NCBI GenBank assembly: GCA_964035575.1
Contig: OZ037913.1
Span: 62,001-126,000 of the forward strand
Source: Rhynchopus sp. YZ270_cl-10
Taxonomy: Eukaryota; Euglenozoa; Diplonemea; Diplonemida; Diplonemidae
DNA length: 64,000 bases
Direction: 5' to 3'
This document shows positions 10,519 through 21,829 of this stretch, in pieces (within the stretch, counting starts at the first letter, position 1; every line of letters begins with the position of its first letter). The notes beneath the pieces were generated by a model. The model saw nothing but the letters and a program-made list of their open reading frames with translations. It searched no databases and had not been told where the DNA came from. Both the position numbers and the translations under genes were made by a program.

Positions 10519-11186
10519 CAGGGTTGTTTCTAGGGGGGTCGGGGGGGGGTCACTGACCCCCCCCAGATTCTGGGGGGTCAAATTGACCCCCCCCCCCCCC
10601 CCCCCCCGGGGGGGTCAATTTTACCCCCAGAATCTGGCACGGTGCGCTGGTCAGCCTCACCCCCCTGTAAAAAATTACATATTTTCCCCCGAACTACACG
10701 TTTTCCACCCACCACCAGTGTTGGCACTGGTGAAGAGCGACAACACCCCGCACCGACTACACCACGTGGAACGGTGATGGGAATGTGAAAAAAGATTTGG
10801 CGAAAGAAAAAAAGTAGCGTACCGTGCGCCTGCGGCGCAAGCTTACATCACACCCTTCCCATGACATAGTTTGGCTGTACAATAGTGCAATTTTAAGCGC
10901 AATTTTAGAAATGTTGCGTACCGTGGCTTCGCCAGGAACCTTTGGGTACCATGGCCACCGTTTCTTTACCTGTTTCATACCCGCACAGAAGCTACATACC
11001 ACCATGATATTCTGAAGCTTTGGGGTATGGGGTTTTCTTGGTGAGATCGAGGCTTCGTCGAGAAAGCTCGGAATACACCCAAAAACCCTTGAAAGACCAT
11101 TTTTTCCCGGCGGAAAAAAATTTTTTTTTGGGAAAAAAATTGACCCCCCCCCGAGAAAAAAAAACGAGATCCTAGAAACAACCCTG
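10519..11186. mobile_element. Non-autonomous hAT-type element with 8-bp target duplication
   Basis: The 668-bp element has 16-bp terminal inverted repeats, CAGGGTTGTTTCTAGG at 10519-10534 and its complement at 11171-11186. It is flanked by the direct repeat GATGCAAC (10511-10518 and 11187-11194). An 8-bp duplication and termini starting CAGGG are typical of the hAT superfamily. There is no transposase frame. Inside are C/G homopolymer inverted repeats and two copies of the short GTACCGT-plus-hairpin motif (about 10815 and 10914) that also occurs elsewhere in the window. Confidence 0.85.
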
Positions 11187-11990
11187 GATGCAACCCAAAA
11201 AAAAAAGTCCCATGTAAAAAACCCATAGAAATTTTTGTGATGCCCACCCCCAAATTCTCGAAAAAAGGGTGTGATGCCCATACACACATGGTGGTAATGC
11301 TTGAAAAAGTCATAGACAAGTAACAACCTGATGTGGTGGTGGCCTTTCTCTTTTCCCCTATCTTTTCTTTTGTAGCATCGGCAACCAACACCTGGGCAGC
11401 AGAGGCGTGTATCAGTGGGGCAACGAAAAGTGCCAATTTGGATGAATTTTCAGTGACCAACCCAAATTGGATAAATATTTTTTTATGCCAGGTACTGATG
11501 CGCTGTTCGGTGGAGTGGGGGGTGGTGGGGGGGGGAGAAAGGATTGCGAAGGAAAAAAAAGAACTGCAGAAGATGGGCCACATATGGGGCACAACAGAGC
11601 TTAAGATGCCACACCAACACACCTCCTGAAGGGTGGTGTAATGAGAACAGACAATTTGGTTATTTGAAAAACTTGGTTGTAATAGTGTAGTCACCCTAGA
11701 GTGTGCTCCACTATATGTTATTTGCTTTCGCTGTTTTGCTTTCTGAGGCAGCGTAGACACCCAGAAGGTGCACTACGATTTCTTTCTTTTTTCGAAGAAA
11801 ATCTTTTGAACATTTTTGTTTTGTGTAGGTTGCCTTTTTTGTGCAAATATCCGGCGAAAGAGAAAAAAAGGAAGATGAGAAAAAAACTTTGTACTTTTTT
11901 TTGCTAAAAAAAAAGTGGATGATACGACATTTCTAATATTTATGGGTTTTATGGCACATTTTTTGCAAAAAAAATAGGGGATGTGCAGTG

Positions 11991-14900
11991 TCAGGCCCGT
12001 TTGCGGTAGAACAAGAGGTAGACAGGCATCTCTGCTGCCTCCTCCTCTGATATCAACGTGACTTGCTCGTCATCGAAGTGTACCCACGACTGCGCCTCCT
12101 CGCTGTACACGACGGCTGTGCAGTGCCCCATCGTCTCTGTGCCGTAGTGGTTCACTACCCCGTACAGGTCGTACAGCGTCGACCCGATGCTGTCACGCAC
12201 AGCTTCGTCCACATAGGGTGCGAGGTCGAGTCCACGTAGAGGGTACGTCACCTCCATGTCCACCTTGCGCCAGGCACTGTGGTGGGGTGGTGGTGGAGAG
12301 AGAAGTGGGCAAAGGGGGTATATGGCTTATGTGTGTGTGTTTGAAAGCAGTTGTGGGCACCAAGTGGAGGAGTATTGCCCAAGGAGGTGTGTGGGAAGTG
12401 GTCGAAGGAAGGTGATATGAGGCTGGGGTTTAAAGTGAGCTGGGGGATTTGTGTGCGGTAACTGACTCTGACACTATTGCAAAAAAGGGGGAATAAGAAG
12501 AACACTGAAAAATGCTAATAAGATGTCTGCTCCTACTAATGCAACCAAGCTTTCAAATAAAAAAAGGGGGAAAGAAAACTTGAAACGTGACTGTGCCCCG
12601 ATCACACACAGTAATAATAATCTGCGTTTGTATGTATCTTTGTTTCTTTGAACTTTGTTTCGTGTCATATGTGCACATACCCAGAAGGCGTGAGGTAGTT
12701 CTTCTTGAGATGGATCACAAGGTACTGGGGGAGGCTGTAGATGCTGAGGGAGCGGTAGGCACACTGCGGCTTCTTGCAGCGGGAGCAGTTCCAGGAGGAC
12801 GTGGCGTCGAGCTGCTCTGTCTTGTTGTGCTGCTCGAAGCACTGCTCCAGGGTCACGACACGGCTCTTCGAGAAGCGGCCAGACTTCGATGCAGTCTTGA
12901 TGACTGCCGGCGGGCGCTTCAAGGCCGGCAGTGGCACGTAGAAGTCGTCGATACTGCTCTTGCCGCGCCACCGCACGGCAAGGGTCAGGGTCTTGTGGTT
13001 GAGGAGGTCGGATTCGAGGCGCTTGCCTGCACTTCTGTTGTACTGCATGCGGCAAATGGAGTTAAAGACAGCGCGCATGTCCAGCGTGGTGATGTCCCAC
13101 GGCACCAGCGACGCCTGTGCACCCGTGTCGGGTCCGTAGATGTTCTCCATGATGGGCATCACCATCTCCTCCATGTCGTCATCCCCGTCCGTGTCCGTCT
13201 CAATAGCAAGGCCACCCCACACACGCATGCCTTCCGTCATCAGTGCGTCAGTCAGCTCCGCCACAGACGAGTCGCGTGTGAGCGTGATAACAGATGAGTG
13301 CGACAGCGACATACGCTCGTCCTCCTCGTCCTCCTCCTCCTCTTCCTCCTCCTCACGCTCCTCGTCCGAGAGCCCACCAGGCACCATAACAAAGTGCAGC
13401 ACATTCACCACAAGCGACAAATTCTCTGTAGGGCGTTCGTCACATTTCTTTGGCGGCGCTAGCGCAAGAACAGGTTCGTGCTCGTAGACGTAGACGAGAG
13501 GGATGTAGTCGTCCTCACGCGGTGAGTGCATGGGAGACAGCCCACGCCTGAAGGGTGGCGATGCAGGCATCGAGGACGTGTCGAGGAAGCGGTGCGAGAG
13601 GATCTCAGTTTCCTTGAGGTGGTGCATGAGGAGCGTCTCTGTGGGCTCGAACATCTGCATGGTCACGACACGCGCGCCATCGGGGTGCTGTTCCGTGTCG
13701 TCGGCGTCGACGTCTGTGTCGGTGTCGCACGCATCTGTGGATGCACGTGGACGCACCAACTTCTCCACGTCACGTGTGATCTGCGAGGCGGTGCCGTGCT
13801 TCTTGACACACAACTTGACATGCATCTCCGGCAGAGTGACGTCCCTTGGGACGTAGACAACGTTGACCATCAGGTTCTCCATGGCCTCGTTGATTACGGG
13901 GAGCTGGATGCAGGACACAGGGTCGAAGAGATAGGAGTGCTTCCCGCACACATCACAGCAGGTCAGCGACTTGAATTGGAAGTAGAACAGGTCGTGCACG
14001 ATCGACTTGTTGCGTGCCAGCTGGTTCTGCCATGCCGCAGCAGAGCGTACCTGCGCCTTATGCGCCTGCGCCAGCGGTGTGTCCGTGCCGTCGTCGTCAG
14101 AGTCATTCCCTTCAAAGTACGGCTTCTTGAGGACCCTGTTGCAATCCTCATGCAGCCCGTCCAACAGGAACACAAGAAACTCATGCGCGTCGTGCTGCTG
14201 GTTGTAGGCATAGTTCTGGAAGAAGGATGTGATGCTCTGCTTGAACTGCAGTGGTGCGAAGTGTTTGATGTAAAAGCTGCACGACTCTGACCCTGCATGC
14301 CACAGAGCACGCAGCAATGCGTGGAACGACATAGCCACGCGCCCCTCGCTGCCGACGACGTTGCGTTTGTTGATGTGCGAGAAGAAGCCTTGCGAGAGGA
14401 AATAGTCTCTGAGCTCTGGGGTGTGCGACAGGCACTGCAGCACGGAGTTCATAAAGCATGTGTTGCCTGCGTTCATAAGCCCGACACAGCCGCGCACGAA
14501 ATTCCCATCATTGAGCTGCGACAGCCGTTGCCGCAGCTGCTGCCCCTCTGCATCCGTGCCCAACCCATTCGCACGCAGCAACGCCGCATTCCTCTGCAGG
14601 AACTGCGAACAGAAGTAAAGCGACGCAGGGTCGACCCTCTGGTACGGACGCGTCTGCTGGATGAGCGACGCCTGCCTCGGCACGCAGTCGCCCTCCTTGA
14701 CACGCACACTCCGCTTCGCCTCGTCGTCCCACACATAGTGGAAGGGGAGCGCACAGCTGGGGCGCATGGCTTCCGCGATCTCATTGCTTTCTTCCTCATT
14801 GAAGACACGCCTGCGCCGTTCAAAGAAGATGTCCTCCACCGGCGACGGTGTGCGTGATGCGAGCAGCCTGCTGGGTGCCTCTGGTGAAGGTGTGCTGGTA

Positions 14901-15175
14901 CGGTTGCTGTCTTGCTCGCTGCCTCTCGAGCTTCGGGTCGACGATGTGTTGTCACGCGTCGTGTTCGACGGTGTGGGTGTCAGCCCTGCATCAAACAGAA
15001 ACGACCTGATCACAGTCATCCGCACACCCTCCGACGGCGAGGCCCTCTCCCTAGGCGCCTCTACACCCTCTGTTGCATCCTCCACGTTGCCCTGTCCGCT
15101 GTCCGCACACTCTGCTGGATCGACGTACACAGCGCCCTCAAACTCCTCCTCCAGCTTCACATCTTCCATTAGCAT
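11991..15175 (-). CDS. Ubiquitin carboxyl-terminal hydrolase, USP family (2 exons)
   Basis: Exon 1 is 12681-15175 and exon 2 is 11991-12276; together they encode 926 residues. The join restores the USP core 'VIHLKKN...WRKVDMEVTYPLRGLDL' across a GTATGT...ACAG intron. The Cys box 'GLMNAGNTCFMNSVLQCL' holds the nucleophile, followed by the 'QQHDAHEFL' box, two CxxC zinc-ribbon pairs ('CCDVCG', 'CSRCKK') and the His box 'NHYGTETMGHCTAVVY', so the protease should be active. A long acidic insert (about 13320-13370, poly-Glu) splits the catalytic domain, as in USP4/11/15 relatives. USPs remove ubiquitin from proteins. The start at 15175 was chosen because codon use upstream, where the frame stays open to 15547, looks non-coding. 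A possible acceptor ends 34 nt upstream. The second ATG, two codons on, is also plausible. Confidence 0.93.
12277..12680 (-). other. Intron of the USP gene
   Basis: A 404-nt intron with donor GTATGT and acceptor CACAG. It contains a minus-strand copy (about 12328-12365) of the dispersed 'CTGCTTTCAAACACACA' repeat. Confidence 0.9.
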
Positions 15176-17241
15176 GAGACGTGAGGGATGAGGTGAGGGG
15201 GGAAAGAGACTGTAAGCCTCTGAGGCTTGGTCACCTAAAAAAAATGGGGCGCAGTCGCCAACAAAAGGATTTGAGGCGGGGTGGTTGGGTAGCAGCCACC
15301 CGTATCGTGTACGCTGTGAGGAGGTGTACGAAGAGGTGGGTAATGTTGAAAAGTACTTCAAAAAAAATAAACAAAGTAAAGTTATTAATGCAGGCACCTC
15401 TCCGACTGACCCACGTACAATGCCAGTCCCGGATGAAAGCAAAACTACCCTACATCCAACAGAAGGTGTAAAAAGGAAACCTAATGGCTTGCCCGTACCG
15501 TAAGAGAATGAGGGCGGTACACAACCGCTCGTCAGCCGGCGGCCCACCTTCCGTTGAAGAGTTCTGAGCCTACAGGTACTGCAAGCTAAACAAAATAATG
15601 TACAATTGAGGAGAAGGAGAGAGAGAGAAAGGGTTTTAAGAGGGTTTTAAAACGTTACTTTTTTTTTTCTATTTCCAACTGTGGGTCTACAATATCCTTG
15701 TCTTTTTTTGCTTTTTTGTGCCATATTGAATGTAGGGGTGGTCCCCGCTTTTTTCTCTCTTGAAGTTGCTCTCATCGTCCAACGCAGGAACGGAGTGGTT
15801 TGGGTAAGGGTAGAGGACGAAAAAAAAAAGGAATCATTTTCTTTTTTTCATTGCATTGGGTGTGTTTGCGCTCCTGTTGCGCTCCGCTTTGCTCCTGTTA
15901 TCCGAAAAGGTGGGATGTATTTTCTTTTTGAAAACTTTGTATTAGTGTAGACACTGAGGATGAGCTCCACTTTTTCACACACGTCTTTATTTTTTTTTTT
16001 TTGCAATAAACACGAAAGAGGCGTGAAGTGTGTCAAGCAACGTTGACTTTTGACAGACGCCAGAAAAGGAACGCAAAAAAATTTTTTTATAAGATGATCC
16101 TAAGCCTCTCGTGCTCAGCCACCTAAAAAAGGGAGTACGTACATTTGGCAACGTTGTTCTTTGGGTTGGGAAAACTGTGTGTGGGGTAAGTACACTACGG
16201 TAGGTGCACATCTAATGGGGGGGGTGCAGAGGGTTTGGACCCTCATCTACACAAGAGGACCAAAGAATAGACTTTTTTCTTTTGAAAAATTGTTGGAATA
16301 GTGTAGTTGCCCACCTGTGCAAGCTACACTGTAATTTTTTTTTTACGTTCGTTCAAAAAAAGAAGGGAAGATAAAACAAGGAAGAGGGTGGCGCGTTATC
16401 CCCAAGGCGAGAAAATGGGGACATGAAGCGTTCTAAGATGGGGTTATAAAGGAAGGGAATAGGGCTACCACGTGTGTGCTGTTTGGTGCTGGCAGGGTGT
16501 GACTATGTGTGACTATGTGTGAAAAGGGGGGGGGGGGGGGGGAAACGGCCACATAATATGTCATATGGTCGGAACACAAATAATTAAGTGGAACGAATTA
16601 TGGAAAAAGGGGGTATTTTTTTCTTTTGAAAAAGAGGAAGACTTTACTTGCCATTGCCCTTTGTATTACTCCTTTTTTTTACCGAACGAGCTCCACAAAA
16701 CTTTTTTATTGGAAACTAACTTATATAAGGTATAAACACCACAGGTTAAACATAGCGGGAGGGGCAGGGAGAGGGGGAGAACTTAATGAACGTGCCTTTC
16801 GTGCGTTCAAAAAAGAAAAATTGAAAAAGATGATTGCACCTCTCGCGTGCATATCTTTAAAAGTTTTTCAATAAAAAACAAAAAAGGAGGTTTATATGGT
16901 GCTCCGGAGGGGGTCGATATTGACAGGTCGCTGACAGGTCATTGACCAATTTCCCATAGCACCATTTACACCGTTTTTTTTTACTCATTTTATCATACAC
17001 AGGGGGGGGGGGGGGGGGGGGAAAGCTTTCGGGTTTTTGAGGTTTTTTTTTTTGTACCTCTGCGTTATTGTTGTATCGACAATCACCTACCGAGGTAGGA
17101 TCTGTACACAATGTCGCCCTAAGGCTTTGTTAACCATTTACACCATTATTATTTTTTTACTTTTACCCCACCCGCCCACCATCCCATCCCCACCCCATGT
17201 TCCCCTCAAAAAAAAAAAATCTAATGAGCCCACCCCTCAGC
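15176..17241. other. Intergenic region with dispersed motifs
   Basis: No coding region is seen. The sequence at 15398-15445 (around CTGACCCACGTACAATGCC) has a diverged second copy at 40313-40350 upstream of the IQ gene. A CTAAGC...GCTTAG-type hairpin motif with CTCTCGTG lies at 16091-16125, and degenerate copies at 15206 and 16830. The rest is homopolymer-rich. Confidence 0.5.
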
Positions 17242-17892
17242 TTACTTAATACCATGCTGATGCAACTTCGCGGCTTGCGCCTGGATTTTGTTATCCTTGA
17301 GTCTGATGAGCTGTTCGAGCTTTGATATTTTGAGTTCAAGAATGTTGATCGTTTCTTTGCGTTCAGCTATCATATCGTCCTTTTCTGCGATGATCTGCAG
17401 GTGGATGCTGGAGGGCTGTGCTGGAGGGTAGGCAGCCCCACCAGAGATGCCTGCGACCTGTACTGGTGGACTGCCGGAGGGTGACACACCACCACCTCCT
17501 CCACCCCCTACATGATGCGGGGCTTGTTGCTGCCGTTGTACCTTCTTCTGTTGAATTTGCTGCACCTTAGTCTGTAGGGCTCTCAAAAACCGCTCAATCG
17601 CCCCCGGTACACACGACGTTATGCTATCAATCTCAGAGTCATCCACCTCAAAACTCAGCTTCCGGAACACCTTCTGGCTGAGTGTCTTCCAGTTGTATTT
17701 CTTCTGCTGGATCGAGTGTGCAGCCGGGTAGTTGTGCAGCTCAACCAGCTTTGGGAAGAAGTGCTTCACAACCTCTGCCACAAGCATGCCATCAGCGAAG
17801 TCGCGTGCGATATTCTTCTTCGGGCGAGACAAAGGAATGGTATCTACCCATTGGTACAGATCCTGCAGCTCTTCTTCGTCCATGATCGCCAT
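17242..17892 (-). CDS. SPEF1: SPEF1/CLAMP-like calponin-homology protein
   Basis: 216 residues. Residues 5-110 match the CH_2 domain of sperm flagellar protein 1: 'LYQWVDTIPLSRPKKNIARDF', then 'DGMLVAEVVKHFFPKLVELHNY' and 'NWKTLSQKVFRKLSF', close to the vertebrate protein along its whole length. A Gln-rich then Gly/Pro linker follows, and residues 165-212 form a coiled coil. Length is similar to human SPEF1 (236). SPEF1 bundles and stabilises microtubules and marks the axoneme central apparatus and cilia, so this gene is the best evidence that the organism makes flagella. The start MAIMDEEEL fits the family; a second Met three codons on is possible. The upstream sequence is pyrimidine-rich but has no AG near the ATG. 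Confidence 0.93.
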   Translation of the reverse strand: MAIMDEEELQDLYQWVDTIPLSRPKKNIARDFADGMLVAEVVKHFFPKLVELHNYPAAHSIQQKKYNWKTLSQKVFRKLSFEVDDSEIDSITSCVPGAIERFLRALQTKVQQIQQKKVQRQQQAPHHVGGGGGGGVSPSGSPPVQVAGISGGAAYPPAQPSSIHLQIIAEKDDMIAERKETINILELKISKLEQLIRLKDNKIQAQAAKLHQHGIK

Positions 17893-18882
17893 TTTTTTGG
17901 GGGGGGTTTTTTGCAGCAGCAAAACAAAAAAAAAAAGACGAAGGAATAAAAGGGAGGCAAAGCCGTTCCTCTCCAATAATTCCTGTAGCGTACGTTGGGG
18001 GAAATACTTAAGTGTGCAAAAGACGCAGAAGGGAAAATGCGATGGGGTTTGGGGTGGTTGGGAGGGAGTGGGTTCAATTAACAGCGTTGCTCATGGGGGT
18101 GGTGGGGGAGGGGCAAATGTGCCGTTCTGCCCTGCGTGCACAGGGTTGCCTTGTTTGCTTTGTGTATTTGATAACAGATGTAGAGTGGGTAACGCCTGAA
18201 CGGAGTCTAGCCCACTCTTTGTGTGCGCATGTGCTCCTTTTATTTTTCGTTTTTAAACATTTTCTTTGTATCAAAAACCCCAAGAGGTAAGGTTTATGTA
18301 CTCAAAACGGCACATCCCATACGTTTAATAAACACACAAATACACACGCTTGGGACCATATTCTGCGCAAGAATTACCCCCCTAATAGTTATCAAACACA
18401 CACGCAAAAAATGGCATTGAAAAGTAGACACTACGAAAAAACAAAAAGGTTGACTTGAAATACAAAAGCCCTCTCGTGAACAGTGTACCTTTGGTATGAC
18501 CGGCTGTACCGGGGGGTGGACCCCAAGCATTCAGTCCTAAAAAAAGGGACAAAAAAAAACTGAGGGAGAAAAAAAAAATCTGATAAACGCACACATACAG
18601 TATCACACCACACCCCTCCTCTACCACCCCCATACACCCTACTGTGCAAATGTTCCGCTGATAGGAAACTACCCACACTTTTTTTTTCAAACCACACCAC
18701 ACACCCCTCATGGACACATAGCCCATGACCCCCCACCCCAAGCCCCACACCCCACCCCACCCCTTTTTTTTTCCTTTATAAAAATCACTCAGAAAGCACA
18801 GTCAGATAACTCAGTTGGCAACTTTTTGATAATGCAAAAGGTGGCACATGCCAAAAAAACCCCCTCACCTCTCTTCCTCTTC
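17893..18882. other. Intergenic region with dispersed repeats
   Basis: No gene is seen. It holds two members of the GTTCCGC/TTCTGCGC hairpin family (about 18350-18400 and 18652-18700) and, at 18449-18525, a repeat shared with 46352-46414. Confidence 0.5.
18449..18525 (+). repeat. Dispersed repeat, copy 1 of 2
   Basis: Shares 'TTGAAATACAA', 'GCCCTCT' and 'GGCTGTACCGGGG...GTGGACCCC' in the same order with 46352-46414. A third, weaker copy of the left part lies at 9574-9610. Between the copies the middle section differs, but both can fold. Confidence 0.6.
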
Positions 18883-21806
18883 CTATTCTTCGTCAGAAGG
18901 CTCCTCCTCGTGTTCTTCGTCCATGCTGTCTTCCTGCTCTTCCATGCCAAGGTAGCATGCAAGAGGGTCCTGTGCAATGCCTGCGAGGGCGAAGAGGACA
19001 GGGAGCTCGTCCTGTGAGAGAGGGCCTTCTTCGAAGAGTTCAAAGAGAGAGTACGCTGCGTTTGGGTCGTCTTCCTTGACGCCTGCGGCAACGTTGCGTT
19101 CGGCAGGTGACATGCCAGTCTTCCACGCAACTTTGGATGACTCCACAACGTCATCCTCCAGCAGGTCCGTCTGGATCGCTTTCGACATTTCTTCAAAGTG
19201 TCCCCCCTGTCCACCAATGTGCCGTCTAAAGAGCTCCTTTCCCTTAAAAAGCGGACCCTCGGATTTCAATTTTATGGTCAAAACGAATGCAAGCCCTGCT
19301 GCCTCCTCGGTAAATGTGATGTCTGTTTTATTTGGGATATTTGGGGAATAAAATTAAAATTAACCCTTTATGGACCAAGAGGATATATATATCCACGAAA
19401 ATGCTTAACAGGGCTTCTACTCAGACTTTTTCAGCGATTTTTTTTTTAGTGGAAAGATTTGATGTGAAATCTTTCCAAAGAAGCAAGATTCAATTTATTT
19501 TGACACTCTCATACACTGTCACCAAATCGAGGCATTTCCAAATTTTCGACTTTTTCGGGTATATTTTGGGAATAATGTACTACTCTGGCGAGCTTGAGTC
19601 ATCAGAGGATTCAAACTTTGGTGTGAAGGGAACCATTTTGTACGGTTTTCAGAACAAAACTAAAATAATGGAAAATATCTGCGACCGGGCAAAGTAACAC
19701 TCGTCGTAGCAGTTCCTGACCCTGAACTGGCTGTGCCTCTTCTCCGTGTATTTATTGCCCTTTGTCTTTTGAGGGACATTGTACAAAAGAAGCTGTATCA
19801 ACACAGTCAAGGTACAGAGACACTGACAGGAGGGTGTTGGTCGACAACTTCTTCTTGCTTGGGAAACAGGCGGCTAAAAGCAGATTACATGTGCGGGGGA
19901 TGTGGCGTTCAACACCAGGCCAAGTTGGCCAAAAGCCCCAAAAGCCCCAACTTTTGTACTGTCCAACCTCTGTACAGTTACGGTATATTTAGCTGGTTGG
20001 TACCTTCTCTCCATGCAGTGAGACATTATCTACTAGGACTTTTTGATCGATTTTTTTTTCTTTTGAAAGATTTTGAACCGATCTTTCAAATAAAGCCATT
20101 TTCGAAAACCGAAAAAACAGGTGCGCAGCCGGAATAATTTTTTTCTTCAAAATTTTCAGGAAAAAAATCAACTCCCCTCAATTTTCCATTTTCCATTTTC
20201 CATTTTTCTCATTTTATTTCGATTTCTGCTCCATTTGAAAGATCTGCTCAAAATCTTTCAATTGCGGCCAGGCAGGCCTGGGCCTAAAGTGGGTGCCCGG
20301 GGCCCGATTTTGATTTTATTTTTTTTTTTCTAAGGATTTTACACGGGGGAAAAATTATTTTTTCTAAGGATTTTATACGGGGAAAATTTATTTTTCTAAG
20401 GGCTTTTCTTAGGGGAAAAAGTCTGGGGGGTCGGGCCGGGCCCCGTGTGGCTGAGAATAACTCGCACTCTGCCCGGGGAGTGCGGTACCAAGCCATAATG
20501 AACAAAAAAAAGTCTCCACCCGCTTCCTTCGGTCTCGTCCCTTTCACCTCCCGCACAACAGAATAAATAATAATACAGTATGGTGCGACTGCAAACGTCG
20601 AGGGAACCTTGCTTCTTGCAGTGCTGCAAGTGCTCGCCACCATGGTGGTAGCAAAGTGCATTGCGTTGGCGCACTTGGGCAGGCCCTGACGGTACTGAGG
20701 AACGAAAAAGAAAAATAATTCCGCCGCCCAGGGCTGCACCTTAAAAAAAATTTTGCCTGCGGCGCCATTTTCCCTTTTTTGCTCTGCAAAAAAGGATTCG
20801 CTGAGTGGCTTTGTGGTGTAAAAGCTGCATTTTTTATACTGTACCCTAATTTTTTTTCGCCTGCGGCGCCGTTTTATATTCATCCCGAACATTCGGGGTG
20901 CACGTAGCGCGTAGCGCGCCCGGGTTTAGGACCCCTTCTTGAATTTCGAGGGGGCGGTTCACGTTACAGTGGGTCCAGAATCATAGTTCAATTTAACCCC
21001 GCTAAGCAACTCGCTGGTGGTAATGACCAAAACGTGTATCAGCCAAGAACTTGCCCATTTTTTTCAAAATGACCCCGTGACAGTGAGGGTAAAAGCTCGG
21101 GAAACCCGAAAAAGGCCAAAAAAAACCCCTGAAAAGGGAAAATCGAGAAAATATTTCGGCAGGGGGGCAGCGTGTTCTCAGAAAAATCCAAAAATTGCCT
21201 GTAAAAATCCTTAGAAAAAACCCGGGTGCCCGATCCAAAAAAATGGAAAAAACCCCAGGGTGCCCGACCACCCCTGCGGCCAGGTACGATCAAAAATATG
21301 CATCGGATCTCATTTTACCTATGTGAGAGACAATCATAGCAAAACGCAAAATACGGCCGTGGTCCATAAAGGGTTAATTAGGTTGATTAGGTTGATTGGG
21401 TTGATTGGGTTGATTGGGTTGATTGGGTTGATTGGGTTGATTGGGTTGATTGGGTTGATTGGGTTGATTGGGTTGATTGGGTTGATTGGGTGTATAGAAT
21501 TATACCTTCGACTAACCGGAGGGTCTCTTTGTCCTCGGGGCTGACAATGTTGACAAGGGTGTCGTTGTATGTAATGGTGTCGAGCCAGAAGGACGGCACC
21601 ACCTTGCGGACCTTGCTGATCAGCGTGAGGCGTGCTGCTGCCTCCTGGTCCTCGAAGGACTTCATGATGGCAGCCTCGTCCACCTGCTGGCCCATCGCCT
21701 GCTCGGCAAGGCGTTCTGCTGCCTTCTCAAGACGAGCCTGCATCTTCTCAAACTGTTCTGCAGACACATCCTCCGTTTTTGCTTTCTTTGTTGGTGGCGC
21801 GGACAT
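18883..21806 (-). CDS. NAP/SET-family histone chaperone (2 exons)
   Basis: Exon 1 is 21506-21806 and exon 2 is 18883-19322, giving 246 residues. Exon 1 encodes a Lys-rich start (MSAPPTKKAKTE, a likely nuclear signal), a long dimerisation helix and 'VRKVVPSFWLDTI'. Exon 2 encodes 'GLAFVLTIKLKSEGPLFKGKEL', 'SSKVAWKTGMSP', 'AAYSLFELFEEG', 'AQDPLACYLGMEEQ' and a short acidic tail, which follow the SET/NAP1 pattern in order. The phase-1 junction (GTCGAAG/GTATAA...AACAG/AC) keeps the frame. NAP/SET proteins carry H2A-H2B or H3-H4 and aid nucleosome assembly. The acidic tail is shorter than in animals. A pyrimidine-AG acceptor ends 23 nt upstream of the ATG. The 2183-nt intron is filled by a transposon and a minisatellite. 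Confidence 0.85.
19364..21373. mobile_element. piggyBac-like element inside the NAP/SET intron
   Basis: The ends are CCCTTTATGGACCA (19364-19377) and its exact complement (21360-21373), each flanked by TTAA (19360-19363 and 21374-21377). TTAA targets with CCC...GGG termini define piggyBac. A '(R)VLVDNFFLLGKQ' stretch near 19835-19875 on the plus strand recalls the conserved 'DNFFTS' core of piggyBac transposases, but no long frame remains, so the element is decayed. An imperfect inner inverted repeat (about 20264-20350 with 21195-21281, sharing GGGTGCCCG and CTAAGGATTTT) suggests another element inserted in it. Confidence 0.75.
21378..21491. repeat. 9-bp minisatellite (TTGATTGGG)n
   Basis: About 12 near-perfect head-to-tail units directly after the TTAA of the piggyBac-like element, ending 14 nt before the NAP/SET donor site. 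The first units read TTGATTAGG. Confidence 0.95.
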
Positions 21807-21829
21807 TGTGTTTTGTGTTAGTGGTGTGT

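Larger units (their letters stand above)
7986..11990. other. 4-kb gene-free region
   Basis: No convincing coding frame is present between the TPR and deubiquitinase genes. The region holds long A/T and G/C homopolymers, two strong hairpins (8232-8305, 8341-8409), three CTCTCGTG motifs (9097, 9345, 9588), a hAT-type element (10519-11186) and inverted copies of a 'TTTCTATGGGTTTTTT' sequence on both sides of that element (about 9918 and 11215). Confidence 0.6.

Noticed and set aside
15176-15547. N-terminal extension of the USP frame to 15547
   Set aside because: Hydrophobic, AT-richer sequence without the codon bias of the rest, and a possible acceptor lies at 15210; the start at 15175 is preferred.
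19235-19281. Independent small gene starting at a TTG (18883-19281)
   Set aside because: There is no ATG at the start, and the sequence is the C-terminal half of the NAP/SET protein joined by a phase-1 intron.
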